Shown here piece after piece: positions 10,986-22,974 of a DNA stretch of 64,000 bases. The notes below the pieces were generated by a model. It saw only the letters and a list, made by a program, of their open reading frames with translations. It was not told where the DNA came from and did no database searches. Made by a program: the position numbers and the translations under genes. The stretch comes from Sphaerolaimus hirsutus (Eukaryota > Nematoda > Chromadorea > Monhysterida > Sphaerolaimidae), in the NCBI GenBank assembly GCA_964036195.1, contig OZ038453.1, positions 27,904,997 through 27,968,996 on the forward strand. Direction: 5' to 3'. How positions within the stretch are numbered: position 1 is the stretch's first letter; every line of letters starts with the position of its first letter.

Positions 10986-13311
10986 TAAACACCTTCCCAA
11001 TCAAGTCCGGCTGCCTAATTTTTTTTCACTTCGCAGGCCATATCTCCAGTTGTGGGAGGGGTGGAAAACTAAAACTTGGGTGGTATATAGGCGCAACCCC
11101 CCACTACCCGGCATGAATAAATCGGGCAGTGGAGACTCACTATCAGAGTTGGAAAAACGTATTTACGTTTACCCGAAATACCCGGTTATTCGGGTATTTA
11201 TACTTACGTTTACGTTTACGTTTTCCAAAAATACCATTACGTTTTGTTACGTTTTCCTGGCACAATTACCCGGGTACCAGAGAAAACGTAAAAATCCAGC
11301 TACACGAAACAACATGTCTATGAAATGTGCTCTATTACTGCAGTCACATATTGATTTTGTGTAAATAGTTACACCAGTGGACGTAAATAATGCCAATTAT
11401 GTTGTGTAATTGTCTTTTTGACAGTGAAAATATTGTAAATAAATGTAATAAATCAATTGTAACTGTAATCAATGTGTCAATTTTGGAATATGAACTGTGT
11501 AGGAATGTGTTACCTATAAATACAGGCAGAAAAGTGGAATGTGTGTTTGTGTTGTAGATAATACAATCATTCACTGTTTGGTTTTAATCATATCCTGCTG
11601 AAGTTTTGAAGTAACGTAATTGTAAAGTGAAGCGTTCTAATCCATGCGTTTGCTAAACTGCGAGGCCATCAGCACCAACATTCGTAAACAAATAGACAAA
11701 AATTTAAATAAGATTTTTTTGCTATGAAATGTAAGTGAAAAATGTGGATGGAAATTATGTATACATTGTTGAAAATGTCACAACAATGGTCTTCGACAAC
11801 AACAACAGAAGCTCTGCTCATATGGGGCACTCCTTGGGCAAGTTTTACGTTTACGTTTTTTTTTTACGTATTCCTTGGTATTTTAAAAATACCTTACGTT
11901 TTAGTATTTATACTTTAGATCTGGAAAAGGTATTTACGTTTACGTTTACGTTTTCCAAAAATACCAGTATTTGAACAACTCTGCTCACTATAGAGGGGGT
12001 CGCCATATATGTGACAAAAATTTGCAGCGTTTTCACTGTCCTGCACAGGTCCGGCCCCCGGTTGATTTCTTACACTGCGGGTCCCGTATCTCCTGCTGTG
12101 GGAGGGGTATAGATCTAAAATTTTAGGGGATGTGTTGCCAACAGCCCTCCCCTACTATACACTGGCCAGGCAGTTTTTGGCAACTCACCACAGTGTGGGG
12201 TGCAAAGTTTTAAATTTATTAAAATGTTACTGCCCCACACAAGTCCAGCATCCAATTGAATTTCAAAAAATGGACACTTTTGTGTTGTTTTAACACTAAT
12301 GTGGTAGACAATGTGAAATAAGCATGAAATATCCTCTGAAAAATATCTTATGCAACCTAAAACTGGCCACCATGAACCCCTTCCCCCAAGTGGGTGACAA
12401 AAAATCACTTTTTACAACTTTTTTTATAAGACACTTGAATGGCTGGTTTACAATAATTCATAGGGGAGGGTTAAAGGTCTCAAGTTGTGTAAAAAATCTT
12501 ACATCAAAAATGCCTTCATAAGAAAATTTGCTGGGGGTGAATTTTAAATTGTAAAAATGACATCATTGCAGGAACAAAAATAGGCAAAATTTACAATTTT
12601 AAATTTACCCCCAGCAAATTTTCTTATGAAGGCATTTTTGAGGTAAGGTGTTTTACACAATTTGATACCTTTAACCCTCCTCTATAAATCATTGTAAACC
12701 AGCAGTTCAAGTGTCTAATGAAAAAGTTGTAAAAAGTGATTTTTTTGTCACCCACTTGGGGGGAGGGGTTCATGTGGTGGGCAGTTTCAGGTCGGATAAG
12801 ATATTTTTCAGAGGATATTTCATGCTTATTTCACATTGTCAACCACATTAGTGTTAAAACAACACAAAAGTGTTAATTTTTTGAAATCCAATTGGATGCT
12901 GGACTTGTGTGGGACAGTAACATTTTAATAAATTTTAAACTTTGCACCCCACACTGTGGTGAGTTGCCAAAGACTGCCTGGCCAGTGTATAGTAGGGGAG
13001 GGGTGTTGGCGACACATCCCCAAAATTGTAGATTTATACCCCTCACACAGGTGGAGGTACGGCATCCGCAGTGAAAGAAATCAGTGGGGGCCGGACCTGT
13101 GTGGGACACTAAAAAAGCTGCAAATTTTTTTTGCACTCGGCGACCCACCCTGTAGGGGGTTGCCGCGACCCCTTCAATTCATGCGAAGTAGAGGGGGGTT
13201 GCGCCAATATCTACCCCAAGTTTTAGCTTCTGGCGCGTCCTGGAACTGTAGATAGGACGCCAGAAGTAAAATAAAAAATTGGGGGCCGGACTTGATCGGG
13301 AAGGTGTTTAT
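10986..13311. repeat. Giant palindrome W (foldback element) with nested hAT
   Basis: The ends AAACACCTTCCCAATCAAGT and ACTTGATCGGGAAGGTGTTT are inverted. Arms remain alignable nearly to a centre near 12575 (e.g. CACTTGGGGGAAGGGGTTCA-type blocks at 12380 and 12760; TTGCACCCCACACTGTGG at 12200 and 12945). The arms are about 0.7 kb each once the nested H element is removed. ORFs in it occur in mirrored pairs. A related end fragment lies near 19910 and 37330. Confidence 0.8.
11144..11983. mobile_element. hAT-like MITE, family H, intact
   Basis: CAGAGTTGGAAAAACGTATT ... TATTTGAACAACTCTG, flanked by a perfect 8-bp duplication CTCACTAT. Subterminal arrays of TTTACGTTTACG. No transposase ORF. Confidence 0.88.
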
Positions 13312-14159
13312 TTTATTGCATGCTTACTGGCTGCCCCCCCCCCCCTCTAAAATGAACTTGAGTTTGATGAACCTATTGTCTGGAGTGAGCCAAGAATATC
13401 TTATCTTTACTCAAGATCAGATGTGTTACCTCTGTGGTGCCTTTGATATTTTCTAATGTTTTCACACATGCATATTTTAACAGCTCAGTAAGATATTGAA
13501 CTTGAGGTAGCCACAAAAACTTGTAGCAATGAATTTGCTAGTTTCAACCCATTTTGCTAGACTAGCATATCTGAGCTGGGTCATCATCAATGGCAACTCA
13601 GAAAAAGCTTAACCCCACCAAAATTAATGGCAGAGGATAGCAGAGTTGAGAAAACATATTTATGCTTACCCAAAATACCGGGGTAAATGGGCATTTTTAC
13701 TTATGCGTACGCTTTCATAAAATACCCATATGCTTTATTATGCTTTCCCAGATAAAACACTTGGGTACTAAAAGTGTAAAAAAGCTTTTCACACAGTTTG
13801 GTTTTATGCTTTTGAAAGAGTGTAAAACCACAGAAAAGAAAGTGAATGAAGCTGCATTCCAAAAAAAAGTGACTGTGTGTGTGCAGTGATGCACTGGAAA
13901 TAGCGGTACTACACTACACTACGCTACACCACTACAAATGGACTCGATACAGTGCTCATTACCATAGTTTAAGGTTAATACACATGCATATATGGTAGGC
14001 AGTGGTGTGAATGACAATGCCAGCAGCCCAAGTGCAGTGTCTAAATAAATCTATAGCATTGTTTTGGATGCCAATTTAATCCAATGTTTCAGGCATCCAT
14101 TGTTTTTGGTGTTTTGAGTCATTTTGTAAACTATCAGGAAAAAACCCTGAAAACCAATT
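13312..14159. other. Family H fragment and undetermined sequence
   Basis: 13643-13790 begins GCAGAGTTGAGAAAACAT and carries the family H subterminal pattern without a right end. A short open stretch near 13352-13440 (ELEFDEPIVWSEPRISYLYS) looks coding-like but has no clear splice sites. The rest is unassigned. Confidence 0.4.
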
Positions 14160-14302
14160 TTTTAGGCCAAAATCCTGATCCCAATCCCGAAATCTTAAAA
14201 AACCAATCCCAATCCCGAAAGGCTCATCCTGATCTTGATCCCGAAATGTCAAAAAAACAATCCCGATCACGATCCCAAAACGTCAATCCCGTTTGAACCA
14301 TA
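14160..14302. mobile_element. Fragment of family P element
   Basis: Arrays of AATCCCGATC-type units ending CCGTTTGAACCATA, matching the right half of the complete P copies at 23194-23606. Confidence 0.5.
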
Positions 14303-14867
14303 CCCGTAACATGAACAAAAACGTGACATTCCCAAACACACAGACAGTTCCCATCTATTGGGTATGAAAGATCTCCGAAAAATTAACGGTTTTCAATATT
14401 GGCTCAGCAAGCAAGTGCACAAAGTCCCCGCAAAAAGTGAACGGCAAGAACTCGCTGCGCATGTAAACCCGGTGCACTTGATCCCGATGATCGGGGGCTG
14501 TGGACATATACAGTATTTTTGAGTGGGGGCTGTTTGCTTACTGAGCCCGGTCAACTTGGGAGGGGTTGGCTCAACCCCCCTCAAATTTTACCTACATGGT
14601 GACGGATGGCGTCATAGCGCTGGGACCATTGGCATTGGAGCCAATAATCGCCGATATGTATGTAAATATACCTAAGTACATAATATTCGAGCAACGAGCA
14701 CGCTATTCGGTGTATTTTGTAGAGAATTGACAATACGAGGACCTATTTATTTATAATACATCAGTGTGATGGAAAAATATGGGAAACTTAGTTTACATGT
14801 GCACCGGGTTTAGATGCGCAGAGGCACAGACCCAAAGAGAACACAAAGGCAACGTCTCCATATTTAG

Positions 14868-15698
14868 GTGAGTTGTACAAATACTGGTATTTTTGGAAAA
14901 CGTAAACATAAACGTAAATACCTTTTTCAAATCAAAAGTATAAATACTAAAACGTAAGGTATTTTTAAAATACTGGGGAAAACGTAAAATAAAACATAAA
15001 CATAAAAATTATATTAAGTGCTTCCGCTATCAGAGAATACAAAAAAAACACAATGTTTTTTTACAACATTATGGATGTTCATATGATCTCCATCGACATT
15101 TTCTGCTTACCTGTATTTTATATATATATTTAGAATGATGGGATCGAGATATTGAATTGGGATTGGAGTTGACATTTTGCGTCGTTGTCAACTAGTGGGT
15201 GTAGGGCATAAAGGTGCTAATTCCGTAACAGGAGAACTAAAAAAAATTTATAAGTGAGAAGTAATGGCAGGTTGAAAGGCAAGTAAAAATTGAAAGAAAA
15301 GTAAATTTGTAAGTGAAATGACAAGTTAAAAGACAAATGGCCAGTCATGAGAAAACACTCAAAATGACTTTTTATTTGCATTTCAGTTCTCCCTCACAAA
15401 AATAATTTCCTCCAACTTTTTACTTTTCACTTACAAATTGGTGTTTGAGTTCTCCAATTGCGGAATTAGAACTTCTCAACATTCAAACATGTTGAACTAA
15501 TCATAATAAACTACATTTGTCAAACAATACGGTTCCGTGTAGCATATTTTTTACGTTTTCTCTGGTACCCGGGTACTTGTGCCAGGAAAACGTAACAAAG
15601 CGTAACGGTATTTTTGGAAAGCGTAAACATAAACGTAAGTATAAATACCCGAATAACCGGGTATTTCGGGTAAACGTAAATACGTTTTCGCAACTCTG
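14868..15698. mobile_element. hAT-like MITE, family H, inverted copy
   Basis: Bounded by GAGTTGTACAAATACTGG and CGTTTTCGCAACTCTG, with perfect 8-bp duplication ATATTTAG (14860-14867, 15699-15706). Reverse orientation relative to 11144-11983. Contains a nested N-type palindrome. Confidence 0.85.
15211..15474. mobile_element. Palindromic element, family N, outside any recognised exon
   Basis: GGTGCTAATTCCGTAACAGG...AGTTCTCC at the left mirrors GGAGAACT...TTGCGGAATTAGAAC at the right. The interior is made of AAGTGAGAAGTAA-type units. It resembles the intron-forming N element at 63471 but sits inside a transposon, showing that the family also inserts outside genes. Confidence 0.55.
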
Positions 15699-15780
15699 AT
15701 ATTTAGCAAGGTTTGCTTTTAACATTGGGGTTTGTGCCTGTGCGCATGTAAACCCAGCACACATCTAGACCCGGTGCACA

Positions 15781-16664
15781 GCAATTTAAAACCCGGTATT
15801 TAAAAGGTGAAAATGTGCAAAATGGTGCAAATATCAGTGATTTAAAGTGAATGTGGGGTAAAATTGCCAAAAAAAATTCTCCACAAATAGATAAAAAGCT
15901 GCCTCATGTTTTGTTGTTGTTTTTTGGTGGATGGATCCCCCCCCCCCCCCCACCGTTACGGTTTGCAAAATGGATTTTGCATATGCAAATGAATTCTCAA
16001 TGACACATTTGCGCGCAGGAACTTTCCGAGCAGTGGAAGTTGTTGCCATAATCGAAACATGAGAAATATGAAGCGAGGGCTAGAACAAAAGCTGACAAAT
16101 GTAGCCAGAACTTGGCAAAAATTGGCATTTGATGACAGTAAAAATTTGACTATAGATGAAAGTGAGCGAAAATCGGCGAAGCGACAACAAACAAAAACTG
16201 GCAAAATTGGCATAAGAATTAAAAAAATGGCCGATTTTGAGAAAATATAATTAAATATTATCTCAGAAAATCTCTCAATAAAAAAATATAATTAAATCTC
16301 TCTGGTCATTTTCGAAAATATAACTAAATCTCTGAGAAAATCTCTTGCAGTTCAAAAAAATTTAAGAAAATCTCTAAACTCAACTCAAATCATGTTATAA
16401 TCGATATCATGTTTGAACCACTACAGAGTATATATTAAGCACCCTATGTGTTGTTTAAGCTTTTCATTTACAATATCAAATGATAACAACTTCACTGACA
16501 GCACACTTTGTGCTACCATGTACTATCTGAATGATCAACACAAATGCATATACTCGAGTACTGAGTAAATGCAATTAACATTTTCTACAAAAATATGTGT
16601 GAACTCGTTTTCTACGTGTACTTTTTTCAAATTTCTTGAGTACAGAATACGTATTTTAGATGCT
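15781..16664. other. No gene established
   Basis: Contains an ATG-initiated 63-codon frame at 16059-16250 rich in K, T and Q, with no splice or family evidence. Otherwise AT-rich repeats of AAAATCTCT type near 16255-16380. Confidence 0.3.
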
Positions 16665-17030
16665 GTATACCTCGAATTATCCCCCCTCAAAATGGGCTGG
16701 GGAAATAACAACCCCCCCCCCTCGAAATCCCCCCCCCTTTTGAATGATGTACATCATGTACGTAATAGATATGTCATGTATACAATGCACATGATGTATA
16801 TTACTGCTAATTTGCATTGCAGCTACACATAGACTAGTTTGTGTAGCTATATATGTCTAAATATACCCCGTTTGGACACATTTATTACCTGTTTAGGGTA
16901 CGAAAATGCCAACTTTTTACCACGATCCTTACGAAAATTTCTGACGAAATAAAAAAAACCTCGAATTAAAACCCCCTAAAATTTTGCTGCTGGATAAACC
17001 CCCATGGGGGTATTTCGAGGTAATATGGTA
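16665..17030. mobile_element. MITE, family A, left end eroded
   Basis: CTCGAATTATCCCCCC on the left, TTTCGAGGTAATATGGTA on the right, with the ATGATGTACATCATGTACGT core of the second A subfamily. Confidence 0.7.
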
Positions 17031-17038
17031 GGTTTAGT

Positions 17039-17385
17039 TACCGTATTACCTCGAATTATCCCCCCCTTGAATTAACCCCCCCCCCTCGAAATACCCCCTA
17101 AAATTCGGCTGAGGAAATAATAAACCCCCCTCGAAATACCCCCCTAAAATTGAGTGTAAAGAGAACAAATACCGTAGTTTGTGATCTGTACAATGCAGAA
17201 CACACGTTAACGTGATGGCTAAGTGACGTTAGGGAAGGGTTTAGTGTATATACAGTTATATATGCCTATAAACACATGTACATCTACGTAATTGTTCGAT
17301 TTTTCTACGTCTGCATATGGGGAATTTCCGAAATTTTGCTGGCGAAATAATAAACCCCCTGGGGGTATTTCGAGGTAATACGGTA
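17039..17385. mobile_element. MITE, family A
   Basis: TA|CCGTATTACCTCGAATTA ... TTTCGAGGTAATACGG|TA; same core as 3641-4071 in the opposite orientation. Confidence 0.85.
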
Positions 17386-18121
17386 TGTTTGCTCTGAAAA
17401 AGTACCAGTACCTAGGGTTCAAATGGGATCCCGATTTTGATTCCCGAGGATTTTCAGGACTTTTGTTGTCCTGATCCCGATCCTGAAACCTCAATCCCAA
17501 TCCCGAAATCTAAAAAAATAAATTCCAATCCTGATTCTGATCCCAAAATTTTGGTAATCTCAATCCCCATCATGACATTTTTACCTCTAATCCTGATCCC
17601 ATGCAGGAAAAATTTGTTAACATTGTTAAATAATGTCTATGCACTTAGAAATGTGAACATAAACCTCCAATGTCCAACTCCAATGTCAGTTCACTGACTC
17701 AGCCAACTCGATCAGAAAAGGTGACTCGAACTCGAGTTAAAAAAAATCGAGTTTCGAGCCCTACATAGAAGGGAAAAAGAGATAAAAAACCCGTAAAATA
17801 GCCTATGGAAATATAGCTAAAAATGGGCATAATAGCACATATATAGTTAAAAAATAGCTGAAAATAGGCAAAAAAGCACATGAACTAGTGAATTTGAAGG
17901 TGAAAATGGGCTTAAGTTATAATACGAATCGGTATTATAGAGAAAATTGGGTTTTGAAATACAATACAATACAAAATACAATAGAAAATACAATAGAGGA
18001 GAGAAAATACAATAGAAAATTTTGAGTGACAAAATGCATATCATAAAAACGTTTTACAACATTATTTTAAGTATTTACTTGCCTCTATCATGTTTATTTG
18101 GTATTTCAGAGAATTTTTCTC
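17386..18121. other. P-family fragment and AT-rich DNA
   Basis: 17414-17608 starts TA|GGGTTCAAATGGGAT, followed by CCTGATCCCGATCC-type arrays (family P). 17940-18020 is an AATACAATAGAAA simple repeat. No exon seen. Confidence 0.45.
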
Positions 18122-18367
18122 TAGCATTTGCCATTAGGAACATATGCAACTACAGAACATGGCAGCCAGTGGGGGTAGTCCCACACGCTGTAAAGTGTAA
18201 AAAAGTATCAAATGTCATGCAAAATGAAGAAAAAAACAATTTTTTCACTTCACTTTTGACACTTCATGTTTGTGACAAATTTTTATGACATAAATACTAC
18301 ATGATTCTTGACACTTTACTTTACACTTTACAGGGTGTTGTACCAGAGCACATGTTAATGACTGCAT
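18122..18367 (-). pseudogene. Secreted-peptide paralogue split by an introner-type element
   Basis: On the - strand, 18367-18344 reads MQSLTCAL and 18166-18122 resumes AAMFCSCICS, then a stop. This aligns residue for residue with the signal peptide of the intact gene at 22975-23172 (MHPITFVL|VATFCSCMLS), which has no interruption there. The stop after ICS, a shifted frame in the following GGCAAATGCT and a lost AG at the element's end (CCCCCACTG) make this copy non-functional. Confidence 0.6.
18167..18343 (-). mobile_element. Introner-type palindromic element L2
   Basis: Family L: GTACAACACCCTGTAAAGTG on the - strand left, mirror CACGCTGTAAAG... with TTTGACACTTC-type inner repeats. It splits the signal-peptide codons of the paralogue between CTG and GCT. 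Confidence 0.65.
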
Positions 18368-18745
18368 TTTTGATAGATTCACTGCAGTAGACTGGGGTTG
18401 ATTTGATGTTTGTATTGGTGTCTGAATGTTATACAGTCTGTCTATGATCCAGCATGATTGTTTGCAAATGTGATGGGAACAAACCCATCTGATATTCAAA
18501 TTATCCAAAAAGTTGATGTTTACATAGATATCAATATAAAGATTTCTCTGTTAATAACCTTTAGGGTAAATTAGAAGCTGCAAAAAGTCCGTGTTTACTG
18601 TATCTGCTTGAAAAATAAATCCACAGGTGTGTTTTTTCATCAGATAAATATTTGAGAAATAGCTGGCCGATTTTGGGGGTCACGTAATTGTAGCCAAAGA
18701 TTATTACCATTCCAGTTTGATGGCACTGGAACTGGATAACGCATA

Positions 18746-19089
18746 CACAGTGAAACGCAACTCTCCTGACAACTTGCTTCCAACTGGCTTACAAAGCTTT
18801 GTTTACTGTTGGCAGCGAGTTGGAACATAGTTGTCAGCAGGTGGCAGAGAGTTGCAGAAAGTTGGGGTACATTTCTCCAGCAGCTGCACAGCTGGCAGCG
18901 AGTTGTCAGCAAGCTGCACACATGTGAACAGCATGTTTTACATGGGTTGTCAGCGAGCTGAAACCAGCCCATTGCTTACTGTCAGCGAGTTGGCAGCAAG
19001 CTGTAATTTATTGTCAGCGAGCTGGCACCATTTTTGTTGTTTGGCAAGCAAGCTGGCAGCGAGCTGTCAGATAGTTGCGTTTCACTGTG
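18746..19089. mobile_element. TIR element X, present only in copy 1
   Basis: CACAGTGAAACGCAACT ... AGTTGCGTTTCACTGTG, with internal imperfect repeats of GTCAGCGAGTTGGCAGCAAG. Copy 2 has the empty site near 36440 (GATAACGCATATGCATATG). The flanks fit a 3-bp ATA duplication. Confidence 0.8.
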
Positions 19090-19369
19090 ATATGCATATG
19101 AAAAAGCACACACACACACACACACAAAGACACTGGGTGTGTCTGAAGCAGCACACTTCCACATTCTACCACCAGCATCATGTGAGCTTCCTTCACACGC
19201 TTCACCAACATAAATCATATTTCTTCTGATTGAAGGGTGCCCTTCTATTTTTTCCATTAACTATTTTAATTTATCACCATCATTTCAACCATAGCGTTTT
19301 TCCCAACACCATCATTTATCGCCAATGACACCAAAAAGCCAGAATTACCATTAGGCCCTGTTTTTTGTG

Positions 19370-19747
19370 ACGACTCAACAACAATAAAACGTTCAATAAG
19401 TTGAGTAAAAAGGTTCCATATTCATTAGAAAAAGTGGTCAAGTATACCTTCTACCTAAGCAAATAAATATGCAGGCCAAATTGCAGACTCGTGCTTGTAG
19501 CTCAAGATTTATAACGTTTGAAAAAAGATTGCTATTGTCGCTGGCTGTCGGAGACAGTCCGACAACTGTCCGACAACTGAAAAAGTTTTCAAACACCTTT
19601 AACTCATGAGCTACAAGCATGATTGTGCAATTTGACATGCAGATTCGCCTAGGTAAGATGTATAATTGACCACTTTTTCTCATAAATATGGAACATTTTT
19701 ACTCAACTTATTGAATGTTTTATTTTTGTTGAGTCATCACAAAAAAT
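19370..19747. repeat. Palindromic element V
   Basis: TTTTTTGTGACGACTCAACA and TGTTGAGTCATCACAAAAAA form the ends. The arms pair GTTCCATATTCATTAGAAAA with its complement. The centre has GGCTGTCGGAGACAGTCCGA. Also in copy 2 at 36785-37167. Confidence 0.75.
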
Positions 19748-20401
19748 CCGTGTAATTGGGGGCTTATGATTTTTGTTTTGGTGCTGGTGCCAAGCCCCAG
19801 CATCAAGCATTTTCTTCCTGGCACCATACAAAAAATAGCAGATAATGGGTTTAGAAAGCTTTTTTCGTGGGTGGTAGTCTAAATGTACATTTTTGTTTCC
19901 ATGAAGTTATGTAAACACCTTCCTGGACAAGTTAGCCACCCATTTTTTATTTCACATCAGAAGCTATATCTTCGGCTATGGGCTATTGTTTTTTATCTTT
20001 TTGATATTTATGATGTTCTCATAAGTTATTTCTATGATTTGTTATTTATAACAAGTTGCACAAAAAGTACAAGTTTACAATCAATGAAAGGGTAAATCAA
20101 TTTGGAGTAATTAAGAATGCACAATAAGTAATCACTCAAACCTGCATTGAAATGTTTAAACAGATTTAAACTTTTGTGGAAGCATTATAACCTGATATTT
20201 ATAACATACATAGTCACCACAGTCAAAATTATTAACCAAAGTTTATCACTTTACACTTAGTGTGATCACAATAGATATGAAGCCTCTTCTTCTGAAAGTT
20301 GATAACTCCAAAAAAATCGATTTTGAGAAAATGTCATTTTAATGTTTTATTTCCAATTGTATGTCGGTGATGCATGTGCAATGATGCTCACTGATTATAA
20401 T

Positions 20402-20945
20402 CATAGTTGTTAAAACGTATCTACTTGTTCTTGATAAATACGTATACTCGAGTACACAGTGATTACGTTTACGTTTTCTCTGAAAAAAGTTCCTATACTC
20501 AGTTTTACCTATACTTTTTGAAAGTACTCGAGTACAGAAAAACGTATTTCTGATAGATTTTTTTATAGTTTTTTCAAGGCATGAAGGGAGAAAATGGTGA
20601 AAAAGGCTGAAAATAGAGAAAGTTTTTAAAAAATGGGTGTATGAGATCATATAAAATCAAAAAATCTGAAAATAGGCAAATTTAAATGTGAAAATGGGCA
20701 AACGTATGAAAATTAGTGATTTTGAGTGTACATTTGGTGCATAATTTTTGAAAAATATACACTTTCACGTTTTCTGGGGGAAAAGTATTTTACTCATGTT
20801 TACTCATTAGTAAAAGTAAAAAATATTTACTTTACGTTTTCTGTACTCAATGATAGAGTAAAAATTAAATACTTTACATTTACATATACTTTACATTTAC
20901 ATGTACTTTACATATAGGAAAAGTTCCGTAGATTTAACAACTCTG
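20402..20945. mobile_element. hAT-like MITE, family H (copy 1)
   Basis: CATAGTTGTTAAAACGTATC ... AGATTTAACAACTCTG. In copy 2 the flanks are ATTATCAT / ATTATCAC, an 8-bp target duplication with one mismatch. Confidence 0.75.
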
Positions 20946-21278
20946 GTTATCATCAAGTTCCAAATGTTAAATACAAAGTGAACAATTTTCCGCCACTGCT
21001 CTCAACAAATACGCGAGCAGTGACCTTTCCACAAATGTACTTTTGGCTAGGAACAAAAAAGGGCCCAGGAACTTAGGCTTAGGCTACTAAGCAGGGATCG
21101 TTGTCATCTTCTTGCCAATCAGAATTGTTCTAAATTGTTCCAAAAGTGTCAAAATGTGATACTTTAAAAGGGCAAACTGACGTTGAACAAATTCAGAAAA
21201 TGGTGAAAAATGTGTGGGACCACCTATCAATGCCATTTATGTGTTAACTCGATTTTTTAAAGTTTGGAATATTGACTT

Positions 21279-21388
21279 TTAGAAGTGAAGACCATTTGGC
21301 CTCGGTCCAAACATTTGTCTCATTTTTGCTTCATACTTGTCTTGCCCACGATAATCTCCATAACCTGCCCCGGTTCCATCAAATCTGT
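21279..21388 (-). CDS. Small secreted-peptide-like gene, last exon
   Basis: Read after an introner's CCCCCAG acceptor: RFDGTGAGYGDYRGQDKYEA, then KMRQMFGPRPNGLHF and TAA. GYG-x-YRGQ and KMRQMFGP match the intact peptide gene at 22975-23172 (GYEGYSGQ, KMMQMFGP), so this is a paralogue. Function unknown; a small secreted peptide is inferred from the paralogue. Confidence 0.6.
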
Positions 21389-21574
21389 CTGGGGGCAGTC
21401 CCAGACCCTGTAAAATTCCCTGTAAACTGTCAAATGTCATGCAAAGTGTCAAAAGTCATGTAAAATGCCCGGTAAAATGGCCATTTAACTGGGCATTTTA
21501 CATGACTTTTGACACTTTGCATGACATTTGACTTGACAGTTTACAGGGCATTTTACAGGGTCTGGGATTGACAC
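21389..21574 (-). mobile_element. Introner-type palindromic element L3
   Basis: Family L, near-perfect palindrome (GACCCTGTAAAATTCCCTGT mirrored by ACAGGGCATTTTACAGGGTC). On the - strand it starts CCAG|GTGTCA and ends CTGCCCCCAG|, exactly between two in-frame exons of the peptide gene (phase 1). Confidence 0.7.
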
Positions 21575-21619
21575 CTGGTGTTATTCTCCATTGCCACGGT
21601 CCAAGAGTCACTGCATTCC
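21575..21619 (-). CDS. Small secreted-peptide-like gene, upstream exon
   Basis: From acceptor TTATTCCAG| the frame NAVTLGPWQWRITP runs to the introner donor and joins the next exon in phase 1. A first exon with signal peptide was not found; the adjacent DNA upstream is a palindromic transposon. Confidence 0.45.
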
Positions 21620-21676
21620 CTGGAATAAGTATTCTAAAATTGATTTTCTCTCCACCAGTATTGTGTTAAAGCACAG

Positions 21677-22889
21677 TAAGTGATATAAAAGCGCCAGGAT
21701 ATTTGTGCCTAGCGCCAAAATAACTATGGCACTACTCCAAACCCAAGAGCCAGCAGCCAATGGCATCGAGACAAAATGGTGCCACTGCCAGGTGCCAGAG
21801 TGCCATGGCGCTTTTTCCTTTGGCACTAGCGCCGAGCGCCAGCACCAGGCGTTTTGTTCCTGGCGCCACGCAAAAATAGCGCCGTGGCGCTTTTCATGGG
21901 TGTGGTGCCAAGCGCCAAGGCTATTTACACTGGCCTTGGCTGGGGACCAGTCCCCAGCAAAAAATTAAAATTGTCAAAAGTCAGTAATTGGTGTGTATGG
22001 GTTGATTGCATGTAAATTAGGTTAATTAACACAAAATTTGCATGCACCAAATTTCTGCAACACGGTTACACACACCCATGCATTGTTTTGGGGGGTGTGT
22101 GTAAATTTATTTTGATTTGGCTCAAATTTGGCATGTGTGTACTCCTTCGCTTAGTGAGTTTGCATGCCAAATTTCAGCTCAGGGCGATTAGTGAATCCTA
22201 TATTATTTAGACTTTAATTTTCATCAATCACTGTATTTTTGTATAGTGATCAAAATCCTGCCGGGGACCGGTCCCTGGCAATGTCAAAATGGCCCCGACT
22301 GGGGATGAACGTCCCCGGTCGGGGACGAATGTCCCCTGTTGGGGACCAAATTTCTTTGTTTACTGAAAAAAAATTTTCTCACTGGGGACGTTTGACCCCG
22401 GTCGGGGCCATTTCGACATTGCCGGGGACTGGTCCCCGGCAGGATTTCAATCACTATACAAAAATACAGTGATCGATGAAAATTAAAGTCTAAATAAAAT
22501 AGGATTCACTAATCGCCCTGAGCTGACATTTGGCATGCAAACTCATTAAGTGAAGGAGTACATGCATGCCAAAATTCAGACAAATCCAAAAAAAATTATA
22601 CACTCCCCCAAAGAAAATGCATCAGCGCATGTAACCGTCTTGCAAAAATTCTGTGCATGCTAATTTGGTGATAATTCACCAAATTAACATGCAAACAACC
22701 CATACACGCCAATTATAGACTTTTGAAAAAAAAATTTTTTGCCAGGGACCGGTCCCCGGCCGGGACCTGTGTAAATAGCCAAGCGCCAATGGCGCCACAA
22801 CAATATAGCGCCAAGCGCCAAGCGCTATGGCGCTTTTTGCTTTGGTGTTAGTGCCAGGCACCAGCGTCATGGCGTTTTTCCATCCACTA
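21677..22889. mobile_element. Nested palindromic element S with GGCGCC arms
   Basis: Outer arms (21677-21940 and about 22770-22889) carry GGCGCCAAGCGCC-type units ending TTTTTCCATCCACTA. Inner arms pair GTGTGTATGGGTTGATTGCA with its complement. The centre has GGGGACCGGTCCC units. Also at 39558-40769. Related to Q. Confidence 0.7.
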
Positions 22890-22974
22890 GCTTTCCACTA
22901 GTCCTCACATTATTCAAAAAACACTTAACCTTAATCTTTGTTGTTAAAATAGAAAATGGTATAAAATAAAAACG

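Larger units (their letters stand above)
14798..15780. repeat. Palindromic element K interrupted by hAT-like insertion
   Basis: Left GTGCACCGGGTTTAGATG..GAGGCACAGACCC pairs with right GGGTTTGTGCCTG..CTAGACCCGGTGCAC. Family H sits in the middle with its own target duplication, so K is older. Confidence 0.6.
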
